Shown here one piece after another: positions 1 through 10,034 of a stretch of DNA of 64,000 nucleotides (its first letter is position 1; each line of letters begins with the position of its first letter). The notes under the pieces are model-generated. The model was not told the origin of the DNA, did no database searches, and saw nothing but the letters and a program-made list of their open reading frames with translations. Source of the DNA: Prochilodus magdalenae (taxonomy: Eukaryota > Chordata > Actinopteri > Characiformes > Prochilodontidae); contig JAMWET010006808.1 of assembly GCA_024036415.1 (NCBI GenBank), positions 1 through 64,000 of the forward strand, given 5' to 3'. Both the position numbers and the translations under genes were made by a program.

Positions 1-871
1 TCTTGCTACCCGAAGCAAAGAGGGCACTGGAAATAAAACACTTCATACGTGACGTAGAGTCAGCCCGTTACCGGACCCTACAGGTTGTATCCCACACTGT
101 ATATTCTTTTTTTTTCTTGATCAGGTATTAGATTCTGTTGTGCACTTAATTTGAATTTCATATAACAAGGTATAACATGGTCCTTGCCTTCTGAGTGATT
201 TTGCTAGCGTTTCTATTGTCTTATGGAGTGGAAAAGGAGATTAAATCAAGAAAAGAACGAGATCTCCTCAGATCTCATGTGCTTCTGAAAATAGAATCTC
301 AGTTTAGACTTTTTTTTATCTCAGGTATCTCATGTCTCGGTTTTGTCTCATTTTATTTCTCTAAGCAATTTTAGGAGAAACATCTGAGGCAAAGCTGATC
401 TCTAAATGAAACATAAGTGAGAATCACAGAAATGTCATGTAGATAGAGCGCCTCCACAACTCAGCTTAATACTGTAACTGATATACAGCAACAACGCAGC
501 TGAGTAGATACAGACAGTATAGGGTTCTGCTACGCTAAAGGACCAGTGTATCTAGGTTTGTTGCAGGGAGGTTGGGGGTATGTGTCAAGCATTCACCACA
601 GCACGAAGTAAAGGTGTAAAAATCAAAGTTTGGTTATTGCTTTATATTATATATAGGCCTTAATTAGGATTTCTTGAAAGATGTATTATTTACTGAGTGT
701 GTAATTAGTGAAAGTTATCAGTTCATGGTTGTTTGTTGATAGGTTTCAGGATTATTTATGGTTAACTCACTTATTTCAGTTACGGATAGTCTTAGGTCAG
801 ATGGTGTTTCTTTTTTCAGTAAAACCAGGAAACCAAAAAGGTAAACAAAAATCAAAAACTGTAATCAAAAC
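1..871. other. AT-rich non-coding flank
   Basis: No convincing exon, RNA gene or repeat boundary is visible here. The short open frames have no protein-like composition. The stretch ends at the target-site copy of the LTR that follows. Confidence 0.5.
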
Positions 872-1331
872 TGTCATGTTTCGGGTTTCCCTCTACCTCT
901 GATCTCCCAAAAAGAGTCACATGTCCACAACCCTCCAATCACGTCCTGTTTTCACATCCTCATCTCCCGTGTTCTGATCACACACCTGTTCTTCTCTACA
1001 CCTGTTTGCTGATATACCTGTTTTTCCAGTCACTCTGTGAAGTACTGCCACTCTCATTCCATACTAAGCATTCTCTCGCTTGTTCTCTCTGTTTCCGGTT
1101 TAGACTCTCTCTGTGCTCTGGTTATTTCTTTTGGATTTTCTCTTTGGTTTGTTTGCTGGTTGATTGTATTTGGTGTTTACCTGCTGCCTGTTCTCTTGGT
1201 TCTGACTCGGCCTTTCCCCTCTGTTATGATGGCCTGTTTGTTGCTGTTGAGCTGTACTACTAACTTTCTTTAATAAACCTCACTTTGTTTCTATCTCAGG
1301 GCGTGTCGAATTAAACTTGTTGATTCTGACA
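872..1331 (+). mobile_element. Solo LTR (TGTCATG family) with 5-bp target duplication
   Basis: This 460-bp block begins TGTCATG and ends TTCTGACA, the TG...CA ends of a long terminal repeat. It is flanked on both sides by AAAAC (867-871 and 1332-1336), a perfect 5-bp target-site duplication. A polyadenylation signal AATAAA lies at about 1273, which sets the orientation. No internal retroelement sequence is attached, so this is a solo LTR left by recombination. Related copies start at 23690 and 30127 and share the CACATGTCC and CCAATCAC motifs. The parent retroelement class cannot be decided from the LTR alone. Confidence 0.72.
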
Positions 1332-1336
1332 AAAAC

Positions 1337-2809
1337 AAAACAAGAAGCTCTATACCCATAACTGGGTATCTAGGAATGGACTTGAGAGCGGTCAGTTCAG
1401 TGCAGTTCCTTTGGGTGGCTTGCCATCACTTTGCAGAACAAATCCATGGTGCAGCTGAAGATCTGGTTTGAGAAGGTGAAGATTTCTGGTGCTCTTAAAA
1501 AACCTGACCTTTGCTCTGTGTGTCCAAGTCTCACTCTCAATCATCACTCATAGTCGCATTCGGTTTCTGATAGCACTGTACAATAACTACTAGCTACTCG
1601 TATCACATATCTAAAAAACTTACATGTCTTTATTAACAGGAATACATTTTCTTAACAGGTCTCTTGAACAACAGATACATATTTACACATTTCAAATGTA
1701 TTTTTACCAAGTAATGAAGCTAACTCTCTGTTTTCTCTGTTGCTGTAGAACAAACACCTCATGCAGTGCATACTAATTAAATAAACTCTTTTTTACAAAC
1801 AATAAGTTCATTTTAGAACATATAGAATATACCTCTAGGACTAATATGCAGCTTTTGGCCCCCTTTCTCAATAGGGTGTAGGACTGGCAGTAGCTGAGAG
1901 TAGGAAATAAAATCTTTTACTCCACATTTAACTGATTTATAACTTGAACTCTGTTAAAACTGATAGTAAAGCATTTTAGTTTTGTTTACATTTGATTCTG
2001 TTTTGTTGAGTAATTGAGTGAATTATTTACTGATTAAATTTAAATGTAGAAAATTCCTGGAAATCGCATCAGACCACGCAGTCCAGCAGTACAAAGCTAG
2101 CTACAACAGCTCAACTCAACAAGGGTCTCCTTTACGTGGGAAGGTTTCCTTTGATCCACTTGTAAAGGGAGGTACTGTTAGTTTAGCTTTGAGCTATGTT
2201 TCTATTTTTTTCATATTAGCATCAAACTTTGTTAATGTGTATCTGCAGGTCTCTCCTTCGAAGCACACAGAGAAAGACAGAGGGAGAGGAAAAGCGCTAT
2301 ACGATGGCTGCATTAACTACGCAGGCTAGTTTCTCTGTTACAGTTGGTTGTAGCTTAGTGCAAAACACTCGGCTCAAATACATTAACCACATGACTAACA
2401 AGAAATTTTAAACATGTGATGTTTGTGGCTCACATGAAGTCTGGGTTACATATATACAGTGATGTATAACTATACACAGTGATATATAACTATATTCAGT
2501 GATGTATGACTACACACAGTTATAGAGTGATGACCTCCTGTCGTTATCAGAACGTCAGGCTCTTCTCCTCCTGTACATGCTCTCATCACCAAATGTGAGG
2601 AGACTGATGGACACTGGCGGTACAGTCACTGGTAAACAGGAAGTGGGGCCAGGAGGAAAGCACACAGCTCTGTGGTTCAGCTGTGGTCACAGATTTGACC
2701 AATACACACCCCAAACACACATCACCATGTAGAGTCACATACAGTGTGTGGTCTATAAGACTTCATCCTCTCCTCTCTTCTCATGTGTGAGACTCAGGTC
2801 AGGTCAGGT
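1337..2809. other. Non-coding; possible 3' UTR/flank of the NLR gene
   Basis: No protein-like frame is seen on either strand. If the terminal exon proposed at 2822-2810 is real, the bases to its left are the gene's 3' UTR. An AATAAA read on the minus strand occurs near 1628 but cannot be proved to be used. Three near-copies of an ACTATACACAGTGATGTAT-like phrase occur at 2458-2520. Confidence 0.35.
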
Positions 2810-2822
2810 TCAGTTTCTGATG
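2810..2822 (-). CDS. Possible terminal coding exon of the NLR-LRR gene
   Basis: On the minus strand a good acceptor (a pyrimidine-rich run ending TTTTACAG) precedes position 2822. Every LRR exon in the window ends with the first two bases of a codon (CA or GA). Joined in that phase, this exon would add about four residues and stop at TGA (2812-2810). Very short closing exons are plausible in fish NLR genes that lack a B30.2 domain. The call rests only on acceptor quality, phase and position 1 kb downstream of the last LRR exon. It could equally be chance. Confidence 0.3.
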
Positions 2823-3019
2823 CTGTAAAACAGAAAACAGGACAGAATGATCAAATATAAACACACTTATCACAGTCAGCACTCAGACTCCACCCACAAA
2901 CACAATCAGGATAAACACTATCACTAGATAAACAGCACCACCTTCATCAGTACTAATAAAACCAATACACTGATCTGATTCTCCAAACCATTACTGACTA
3001 CAGACCTCCTTCCCCAAGC

Positions 3020-3290
3020 CCCCCAGGCAGTAGTGCCTCTCTTACAGGTGCTTAATCAGTTCTGCGCTCATTTTGACCAGAACAGTTCAACACATGCAGT
3101 GGACTTCCTCACAACGGAGGTCTCTCACCCACCTGTACAAACGGAACCCTTACACTCGAATGCTGTTCATCGACTTGAGTCCTTTAACTCATGGTCATCC
3201 CCACCAGGCTGGTCGCCAAACCCAGTTACTTGGGAATCAGCACCTGCTAGCACCCAGACGAGGCTGCCCGAATGTATTTGTTCTTGCAGT
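3020..3290 (+). pseudogene. Degenerate LINE reverse-transcriptase fragment
   Basis: Overlapping plus-strand frames carry phrases typical of an L2/CR1-type reverse transcriptase, notably RMLFIDLS, which corresponds to the motif around the first catalytic aspartate ([15 protein letters not shown] in the L2-type LINE at 57.2 kb). The frame breaks soon after, and neither the FADD motif nor a 3' tail is present. It sits in the intron between the last LRR exon and the proposed terminal exon, antisense to the gene. It is probably an old, truncated insertion. Confidence 0.45.
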
Positions 3291-3816
3291 TTTGTTTTAA
3301 ACATTTTAGCAACCAGCTTTATTTAAACTTTCCACTGGATATTTTATATTTGGTGGGATTACTAGTGTACAGTATTAACACACAGACTCAACTCTCTCAC
3401 ACATACACACTAACACCGGTAATAAATCAGGTCATTACAGAAAGTAACTCTCTATAGTCTGTCTGTCTGAAACACACTAGGAAGAAATGTACATTCTTGG
3501 TATGGAAAGGGGCATCAGAGGCATCAAAACAGCGACACATCAAAAACAACAAACCCTAAATATTCAAAACTATTTCACACAAAACATAAAAAAGAACAGA
3601 AGCTGTATCAGAAGAATTAACTGAACATCTTAAACAATACAACCTCACACAATCTCCATTAAACATACTAATTCATTCTTCATACAAACCTCACACCTCC
3701 CTCACACACAACAATCTCTACGTCTGTGTGTGTTTAAGGAGGAGATTTAAATCTAAAATGTAGATCAACATCCACTGGGAGAATATGTATACAGAGACTG
3801 GAATTCAGTAACTCAC
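3291..3816. other. Intronic non-coding sequence
   Basis: Nothing recognisable is seen between the LINE fragment and the LRR exon. The run from 3360 to 3730 is rich in ACAC and AAACA words with no clear unit. Confidence 0.5.
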
Positions 3817-3990
3817 TGTAGTTTCTCCAGTTTACAGTGTGGATCCTTCAGCAGATCAGAAAGCAGCTTCACTCCTGACTCTCCTGGTTTATTGTAGTTC
3901 AGATTCACCTCTCTCAGGTGTGAGCGGTTTGATTTCAGAGCTGCAACTAAAGCAGCACAGCCTTCCTCTGTAATCCTGCAGCTGTACAGA
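3817..3990 (-). CDS. NLRC3-like leucine-rich-repeat exon 6
   Basis: This 174-bp exon encodes 58 codons of ribonuclease-inhibitor-type LRR, ending KSNRSHLREVNLNYNKPG, ESGVKLLSDLLKDPHC and KLEKL. Such repeats form the ligand-sensing arc of cytosolic NLR immune receptors, which fish have expanded into very large families. The acceptor is CTCTCTACAG just above 3990 and the donor is GTGAGT at 3816-3811. The exon starts and ends in the same phase as the others, so skipping or adding one keeps the frame. It differs from its siblings at the variable positions (RSH for PSH, EVNLNYN for ELNLSxN). It is the last LRR exon before the left edge. It could belong to a pseudogene, since no NACHT domain is in view. 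Confidence 0.82.
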
Positions 3991-4126
3991 CTGTAGAGAG
4001 AAGAAGAAAAACTCAACATCTTTATTAACATAAACACACATAAGAATAACAGATCTCACACACACTGTCACAGCAGAAACTTGGATGTGAATTAATGTGT
4101 GTTTGTGAGTGCATGGTGGTGTGGGG

Positions 4127-4172
4127 GGAGAGAGAAAGAGAGAGAGAGAGGGAGAGAGAAGGAGAGCGAGAG
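4127..4172. repeat. (GA)n microsatellite at Tx1-like LINE 3' end
   Basis: An impure GA tract abuts the 3' end of the minus-strand LINE. With the GA run at 8996-9014 on the other side, it forms the flanks of the insertion, as expected for an element that integrates into TC/GA repeats. Confidence 0.85.
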
Positions 4173-4357
4173 ACTTTGACTTTTAACACTCCTTTATTGT
4201 AAACTAGTCCTCACTTTAACACTGTACAGCAATAAATATTATAGACAGATAAGAAGGTAATAAATAAAGTAATTAATAAAGAGATGTAAAAAAGGCAGAA
4301 CACAATCACAGAGCAGTAAAAAGATAAGAACAGGACGAAAAAATAAAAACTGTTCAC

Positions 4358-4870
4358 TCAAATAAAATCTGGTGCAAACACCAGCTCGTCCTCTTCCACT
4401 GAGCAGCCTACGTCCTCAGAGCACCAGACAAGCTTAAAGGAGTCCAGGTCGTTCATGCTCCTATAATAATTAAAATCAACCTTCACCCTCTCCCTCACCA
4501 GCCTCGTAAAGACCTGCGTGGCATTATGGTCTGAGCTCTGGCTCATTTTGTTCTTTCTGCTCGTGTAGATCGCCAGATTTGCTTGGCCAAGGATGAAGTT
4601 CAGTAGCTGGCATTTAAACCTCTGGCTCCTGACGTACTTGGTCCCTATAATAAAAGCCTGTGGTGTAAAAACCAGACTAAAACCAGTAAAGACGTTCTGT
4701 AAAACCTGAAACAGAGGACGCAGTCTAAAACACCTCATAAAAGCATAGAAGACCATTTCCCTGTCCAGACAGAAGGGACACTCGTGTGAGACCTCAGGGT
4801 TTAAAACAGAGATAAAGTAGTTGACGTGTCCGTAAAGGAGTTTACAACTATGCCATGTAGGACTCTCCAC
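4358..4870 (-). pseudogene. Tx1-like ORF2 C-terminal domain
   Basis: A frame of 170 codons corresponds to the end of ORF2. It contains a zinc-finger-like patch (HECPFC near residues 29-34), then the phrases IIGTKYVRSQ and LLNFILGQANLAIYTSRKNK, and ends with an acidic tail. Equivalent ends appear in the other two Tx1-like copies (44155-44481 with YGPKYSVSRR; 53954-54304 with YGPKYSVPKK), which confirms that this is a conserved element domain and not a host gene. The function of the region is not established; it follows the RT in this group. Confidence 0.75.
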
Positions 4871-5094
4871 TGGAGGTCAGCAGCTTTTTTGGTTATCAGT
4901 GGTTTGTATAAGACTCTCCACTCCGGCTTTGTATCACAATGGAGCCCAAGCTCTCTGCGCCACAGCGTTCAACTCGCCCATCCAGCCTTTTCCTATTAAT
5001 CGCCTTCACACAGGTTCTGTAAAGGAGTTTACAACTGGCTGCCCCCAGAACCATGCCAGCTTCCCCTGTGCACTGTAAGAGCGGGCCGCCACAG

Positions 5095-5962
5095 TCACCC
5101 AGGTGCACTTGGGGAACACGAGTCCCCCTCTGCTGGTTCTGTGCTGACTCCTGCGGCACAGTCTTTCAGGAGTAGTCGCTCATCGCTCGTGAGCGCAGAA
5201 CTCCATTTGTACAAGAGCTGAGGGGCCACTCGTAGGGATCTCATTCCCAACTGTGCCGCAAAATTCTCTCCATTGGTCAACCCAGGTCCCGCAATCCCCA
5301 CCAGCTGCCCTAACTTAGTGACCCCTGCAGCAATCAGGATTCTGAACAGATCATGGGAGGTCTGGCTGGAGATGTCCAGACAGGCACTGTGGACTAAAGG
5401 CTCTTCCAGTAGCCAGTACAAGGATGAGCAGCTCTCTCCATGTAGGATAAAAAGCTCCCATATTTTAAAGAGTCCCTTATAAAACACTGTCAGTCCCCCA
5501 AAGTCCAGAGTCCTAGTATCCAATAAAAACAAGGCCCTGTCCAGTCCTTCCACAGTCTGCAGTACTCTGCTGACCAGTATTCTCCACACAATAATTTCAG
5601 GGCCAGTGAGCAGTCTTTCAATGAACTGCAGTCGAAAGACAGCAGTCCTGCTGGCCAGATGGACCACTGTCCTTGTCCACCTCATCCTTAGGCAGGTAGA
5701 GAATCCCCTGTGGTAACCAGTGTAGGCGGTCCCAAAAAAAGTCTGCTAACATCGCCTGGACATCCGCCAACAGGTTTCGTGGAGGGTCTACACAGGCCAA
5801 CTTGTGCCAAAGAGACGATGCAGCGAGGTTGTTTATAATGAGCACACGGCCCCTATAGGACATTTTCGGGACCAGCCACTTCCATTTCATTAACCGCCCT
5901 TCTATTCTCTCCAGCACATCCTCCGAGTTCTTCTTCATAAAATCCCCGTCCCCCAGGTACAC
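5095..5962 (-). pseudogene. Tx1-like ORF2, region between RT and C-terminus (two frames)
   Basis: Two overlapping minus-strand frames (5962-5618 and 5685-5095) together cover the post-RT part of ORF2. The first has YLGDGDFMKKN, LERIEGRLMKWKWL and SYRGRVLIINNLAASSLWHK, the thumb-like region after the catalytic core in this group. The second continues with LQFIERLLTGPEI and EGLDRALFLLDTRTLDFGGL. A frameshift joins them near 5650. A similar block (MGLDRHLFYLSLDSLELGSL) survives in copy 3 at about 55.1 kb. Confidence 0.72.
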
Positions 5963-6369
5963 CCCTAGGTATTTAAAACTGCCTTCTTCCAGTGTAGGCC
6001 TGGAAGTCTGGGCTCTTCACCCTTCCACTCCCCAACAAAGAAGACCTTACTCCCAGTTAACTTTGGCAGAAGATAAAACCTGGAAATCATTTAAAATCCC
6101 ACTCAGAACATCCACCTAAAACCTGAAATCACTTCTCTTATTTTACATAAAAGGGACTCTATAGCAACAGAATACAGGAACCCTGAGAGACCACAGCCCT
6201 GTCTGATGCCTCAGTGTACCTGAAAGGGGGCACACAAACCATTGTTAACCTTTAGCACACTCTCAATGTCACTGTACAACACCTTGATCATGGCTATGAA
6301 ACAGGAGCTGAACCCAAGGTTCTCCAGAACTTTCCAGAGGTACCCATGTTCAACTCTTCAGGCCCAACA

Positions 6370-6956
6370 GCCTGGAGACGTCCAAAATAGCCCGAATTAA
6401 ATGAATGTTATCAAATATGGACCTACCAGGCACGCAGTACGTCTGATCAAGATGAACGACCTGCTCTATCACCTTCCCCAGCCTGGCAGCTTACGATTTT
6501 TAGAAGCAGCTTATAGTTCGTACACAGCAGTGAAACTGGACGCCAGTTCTTCAGGTCAGTCAGGTCCCCCTTCTTCGGCAGGAGCGTGAGGACAGCCCTT
6601 CGAGAACTCAGTGGAAATTTTCCTTCCACCAAGCTTGCCCTAAACACATCCAACACGTCCTGCCCCAAAACAGACCAGAAGGACTCGTAGAACTCCACGG
6701 GAAGACCGTCGATGCTTGGTGCCCTCCCATTCTCCATACCCTGAAGAGCCGTGTACAGTTCATCCAGGGACAATGCCCTGTCCAGCATCTCAGCCGACCG
6801 CCGGGTTAACTTGGGCAGCCTGTGAAGAAAGCTTTGCTCCAGCTTAGGTGCCCCTGACTGCTCACTGTTGTACAGCTTAGAGAAGAAGCTGACTGTCCGC
6901 TTGCGAATCTCAGCAGGCTCCGACAGGAGATCCCCTGACTCTGTCAAATGATGCAT
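6370..6956 (-). pseudogene. Tx1-like reverse transcriptase, N-terminal half
   Basis: The frame from 6956 to 6447 gives the opening blocks of the reverse transcriptase: SLDELYTALQGMENGRAPSI, DGLPVEFYESFW, RRAVLTLLPKKGDL and LKNWRPVSLLCTNYKLLLK. A second frame just below adds the QTYCVPGRSIFDNIHLIRA motif. The enzyme would copy element RNA at a nicked chromosomal target. Downstream of this the sequence degrades, and the YADD catalytic box is absent, so this copy cannot encode an active polymerase. Confidence 0.8.
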
Positions 6957-7299
6957 GAACCTTTTCTGTCCATTCTTCTGCTCAAGGCTGAAAAAGAACT
7001 TAGAAGGAGCGTCGATTTCAGACCCACTCTGAAAATGCGAGCGGACCAGCGCCCCCTGTACCCTGGCACCCAGCAGGTCTGCCAGTGTGGCTGTTTTTCT
7101 TTTGAGAGTTTCAGTATGCTCTCAATATCTGTTGGTCGCCCCCAAATTCTGCAGGTCCACTATTTCCATCTCCAGAGCTTTCAGAGATCTGGTGATGTCC
7201 CTCATGACATTAATAGTGTACTGCTGACAGAAAACCTTTGTCTGTATTTTGGCCAGGTCCCACCACTATAGCAGAGAGTTAAAAGAGGGCCTCTGCAGT

Positions 7300-7956
7300 C
7301 TGAACGTGTCCTAGAAGAAAATAAAAGACTCTTTAAAATTAGCATCATCTAAAAGTGCGGTGTTAAAGTGCCAATATGCACTCCGGGTCTTCACATGGGG
7401 CTTCCTAACAGCACACTGAACCATAGGGTAGATAAAACACTGGGAGAGAACAGTACAGTGATGCTTAAAAACATAGAGCCCGTCCAGCCTAGCTAGTGAG
7501 AGCATGTGGTCCTTACAATGAGTACTGCCTCTGCTCTGCGTGGAGAGTCCTCCAGACGTCACACAGTTTATTCGCCTCCACCAGCTCATGCAGACATCTG
7601 TGGGAGGCAGGATGTGGTTCCATGTAATTTCCATCTGTGTCTTCAGCAGTGCAGTTAAAATCCCCACCCAGAACCAAGAGATCATTTATGTCAGTGTTCT
7701 GCACCACACTGTGGAGGCTATCCAGAAAGGCCAGCCTCTCCGTCCCCACAGTGGGCGCATAGACACAGATAAAAACCAAGACCTCATTCTCAAAACACGC
7801 TCTCACCTTTAACAGCCTCCCGGTCACTACCTCCTCCACATCATAAGAACAGGGGATAAAACTAATAGTAAATAAAACAGCAACCCCGCCACTCATAGAG
7901 GTGTAATGGCTTAAAACAGCAAGCCCCTCCCACTCCTTAATCCAGTCTGTCTGCAC
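7300..7956 (-). pseudogene. Tx1-like AP-type endonuclease
   Basis: Minus-strand frames (7956-7513 and the overlapping 7685-7311) contain SGGVAVLF, VEEVVTGRLLKVRACFENEV, LVFICVYAPT and LVLGGDFNCTAEDTDG. The GGDFNCT box is the DxN metal-binding motif of exonuclease-endonuclease-phosphatase domains. In this element the enzyme nicks the target before reverse transcription. The N-terminal MNVNGxRD-like start falls at about 8060-8030, where the frame is broken. The domain lies between ORF1 and RT, as expected. Confidence 0.75.
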
Positions 7957-8099
7957 TATTATTCACATCACTGTGTGTTTCCTGGAGCAGAACCACATCC
8001 AGTCTCTTCTGTTTCACCAGCTCAAACACTTTAGCCCTCTTTCCACCATCCCTCGCTCCATTCACATTTAGAGTGGAGATCTTAAAACCTTCCATGGTG

Positions 8100-8790
8100 T
8101 GGTGGTGTAAAAGAGACCCTGCCTTTTAGTGCGCTGCAGGAAGGCTTTGATCTCATCCGCAATGTAAACAGTCGAGGACGTGTCCTCCTGTGAGCTCATG
8201 GACCAGCTGGAATCCGACTGTCGCCACCGCCTCATTCCTCCTGGCGGGACAGGTGCGGACGACATGACCAACCAGTCCACACCCAAAGCACCTGATGTCA
8301 GTGTCAGATGAAATGAACACCGGGTAGTCGAACCCGTCCACCCTCAGTTTAAAAGTCACGACCAGTGTGTCAGCGCCATCCTTTAGAACCATGTAGACCA
8401 CCCTCCGGGTGTCTGACCAGGGGGATTTACAACGAGTGGGATTTTCCTAATGGGGAAGACCAGTTTCCAGAACCGGGAGAGTTCTCTAGCGAGGTGTTCA
8501 TCTTTAATAAACTGAGGGATGTTGGACAGGATGACTTTCGTGGCAGGGGTGCTGAGAGGGTGTACAGGTGTGAGCTGGTCCTGTAGAACAATGCCAGTTT
8601 GGACGAGGCCATTGGCCTTCTCCACAGTATTCAGGAACAGAGCCACGGCGTTGTCCATCCTTGAGGCTGATACCACACTACCAGCTGCCAGGCAGTACTC
8701 CTCCACACTCACCCGACACGCCACCTTCACGAGATGTCGGCGCGTCAAACTCTTGTACAGCGTGCTGGTCAGAGCCGCCATGGTTCCAGG
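8100..8790 (-). pseudogene. Tx1-like ORF1 with CCHC zinc knuckle
   Basis: Two frames (8967-8383, with an internal methionine start MAALTSTLYKSL near 8780, and 8401-8153) carry the ORF1 nucleic-acid-binding protein. The N-terminal part has SASRMDNAVALFLNTVEKAN and STPATKVILSNIPQFIKDEH. The C-terminal part has a zinc knuckle CFGCGLVGHVVRTC, with C, C, H, C spaced 2-4-4. The same ORF1 signature (AVVVFLKDERLVNQLVE, ATKVTISNVPPF) recurs in copies 2 and 3. A frameshift near 8390 splits the protein. ORF1 products of this group coat the element RNA. Confidence 0.78.
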
Positions 8791-8995
8791 AAACACACCG
8801 GTGGCGGACCCTTCATTGAGGGGAGACCCCGCTAAACTGTGCACACTCACAGAGTGATAGCAAAATAGATAAATAATTAAATAAACCGTAGATGTTTCAA
8901 CGGCACCGTGATAAAGGCAAAAAAAGAAAACTTTGGCAAAACGCCAAAAGGTCGCTTTCATGCTCACGTGTTCCCTTGCTTCACTCCGCTCATGC

Positions 8996-9014
8996 AGAGA
9001 GAGAGAGAGAGAGA
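8996..9014. repeat. (GA)n run at LINE 5' end
   Basis: A short pure GA run lies between the LINE 5' end and the donor site of LRR exon 5; it is the other flank of the Tx1-like insertion. Confidence 0.85.
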
Positions 9015-9020
9015 TCTTAC

Positions 9021-9188
9021 TCCAGTTTCTCCAGTTTACAGTGTGGATTCTTCAGTCCAGCAGAGAGCAGCTTCACTCCTCTATCCTGAAGTTCATTGTT
9101 ACCCAGGTTCAGCTCTCTCAGACTTGAGGAGCTGAGAGCTGGAGACAGAACTGCACAGCTCCTCTCTGTGAGATTACAACCATACAGC
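9021..9188 (-). CDS. NLRC3-like leucine-rich-repeat exon 5 (variant type)
   Basis: This 168-bp exon encodes 56 codons: [54 protein letters not shown]. It belongs to a different LRR subtype from the other five exons (NLTERSC and [13 protein letters not shown] for ITEEGC and PGESGVKLLSDLL), as seen when fish NLRs alternate exon types. The acceptor is CTCTCTCAG above 9188 and the donor is GTAAG at 9020-9016. The Tx1-like LINE and its GA tract begin only a few bases inside the intron. Phase matches the other LRR exons. The neighbouring exon upstream is 10034-9861. Confidence 0.82.
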
Positions 9189-9280
9189 CTGAGAGAGAAA
9201 TGAAGATCTATCAGAAACACTGTCATCTCAAACATACATAAATTCAGCAGATAACTGAAGACAAGAGACACACAGGTAAC

Positions 9281-9528
9281 TGTCACAAGGGGTCAAGATG
9301 AAGAGGCAGGATGTAACCGCAGGTATTCAATAGGATCCAATAAAACAAAACCAAAGAAACTAATACACTGAGAACTGACAGAACAGAGTGACAAAAACAA
9401 CAGACACAGAGAGAAAACACCAACCACGGACACAGGGGACATCAGGGAGTATAAATGAACAAGAGCTAACAAGGAACACCTGGGAAGGGGCGGGGCTACA
9501 AACTATGGACAGGTGAACGGGCCTGACA
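9281..9528. mobile_element. LTR-like fragment bounded by TGTCA/TGACA
   Basis: The block begins TGTCACAAGGGG and ends GGGCCTGACA, the inverted ends seen in the other LTRs of this window. No matching target duplication is visible (GTAAC to the left, AGTCG to the right). It is absent from the equivalent place in duplication A copy 2. It may be a small LTR or part of one. Confidence 0.3.
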
Positions 9529-9691
9529 AGTCGGGGCAGACAGGAGGAGCAATAACCAAAACAAACAGAAGCTCATGGAACAGGACAACAAAAGACACAT
9601 GGAAGAGACAAGAAACAGAGAACCAGAGAAAACAGAGGCAAGACAAGACAGGAACTGACCATAACACAAAACCACAAACCCAACAACCTTT

Positions 9692-9723
9692 AACACACAC
9701 ACACTCACACAGTCTTACACACA

Positions 9724-9784
<61 letters not shown>
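9692..9784. repeat. (CA)n microsatellite
   Basis: A long CA run with a few interruptions. The open frames over it on both strands are low-complexity artefacts. Confidence 0.95.
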
Positions 9785-9786
<2 letters not shown>

Positions 9787-9860
9787 TAATTCACTGTCAC
9801 TAATAATATCTAATATTTGTGTTTGTGTGTTTACATAGAGACTGTAATTCAGTAACTCAC

Positions 9861-10034
9861 TGTAGTTTCTCCAGTTTACAGTGTGGATCCTCCAGCAGAT
9901 CAGAGAGCAGCTTCACTCCTGACTCTCCTGGTTTATTCCAGCTCAGATTCAGCTCTCTCAGGTGTGAGGGGTTTGATTTCAGAGCTGAAACTAAAGCAGC
10001 ACAGCCTTCCTCTGTAATCCTGCAGTCAGACAGA
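9861..10034 (-). CDS. NLRC3-like leucine-rich-repeat exon 4 (duplication A copy 1)
   Basis: This 174-bp exon encodes LSDCRITEEGCAALVSALKS, NPSHLRELNLSWNKPGESG and [18 protein letters not shown]. It is the canonical 58-codon LRR exon of fish NLRC3-like receptors: it starts after CTCTCTACAG and ends before GTGAGT at 9860-9855. Its duplicate is the exon at 60474-60301. The two differ at positions expected to face solvent (SD against FR after the first leucine, W against S in LNLSxN), where ligand contacts vary in this family. No frame break is present. Whether it is transcribed cannot be told. Confidence 0.85.

Larger units (their letters stand above)
4173..8995 (-). mobile_element. Tx1-like LINE copy 1, near full length, dead
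   Basis: This minus-strand non-LTR retrotransposon of about 4.8 kb has, in order, an ORF1 with a CCHC zinc knuckle, an apurinic-type endonuclease, a reverse transcriptase and a C-terminal domain. The RT wording (GRAPSIDGLPVEFYESFW, LTLLPKKGDLTDLKNWRPVS) is typical of the Tx1 branch of the L1 group. Many frame breaks are present, and the segment holding the catalytic YADD of the RT is not recognisable between 6000 and 6370. GA microsatellite touches both ends. The element fills the intron between the LRR exons at 9188-9021 and 3990-3817, in the same orientation as the gene. Confidence 0.85.

Noticed and set aside
9503..9803. Frames rich in CV or TH repeats, also at 36725-37261 and 59652-60213
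   Set aside because: They read through CA/TG or GA microsatellites and are artefacts.
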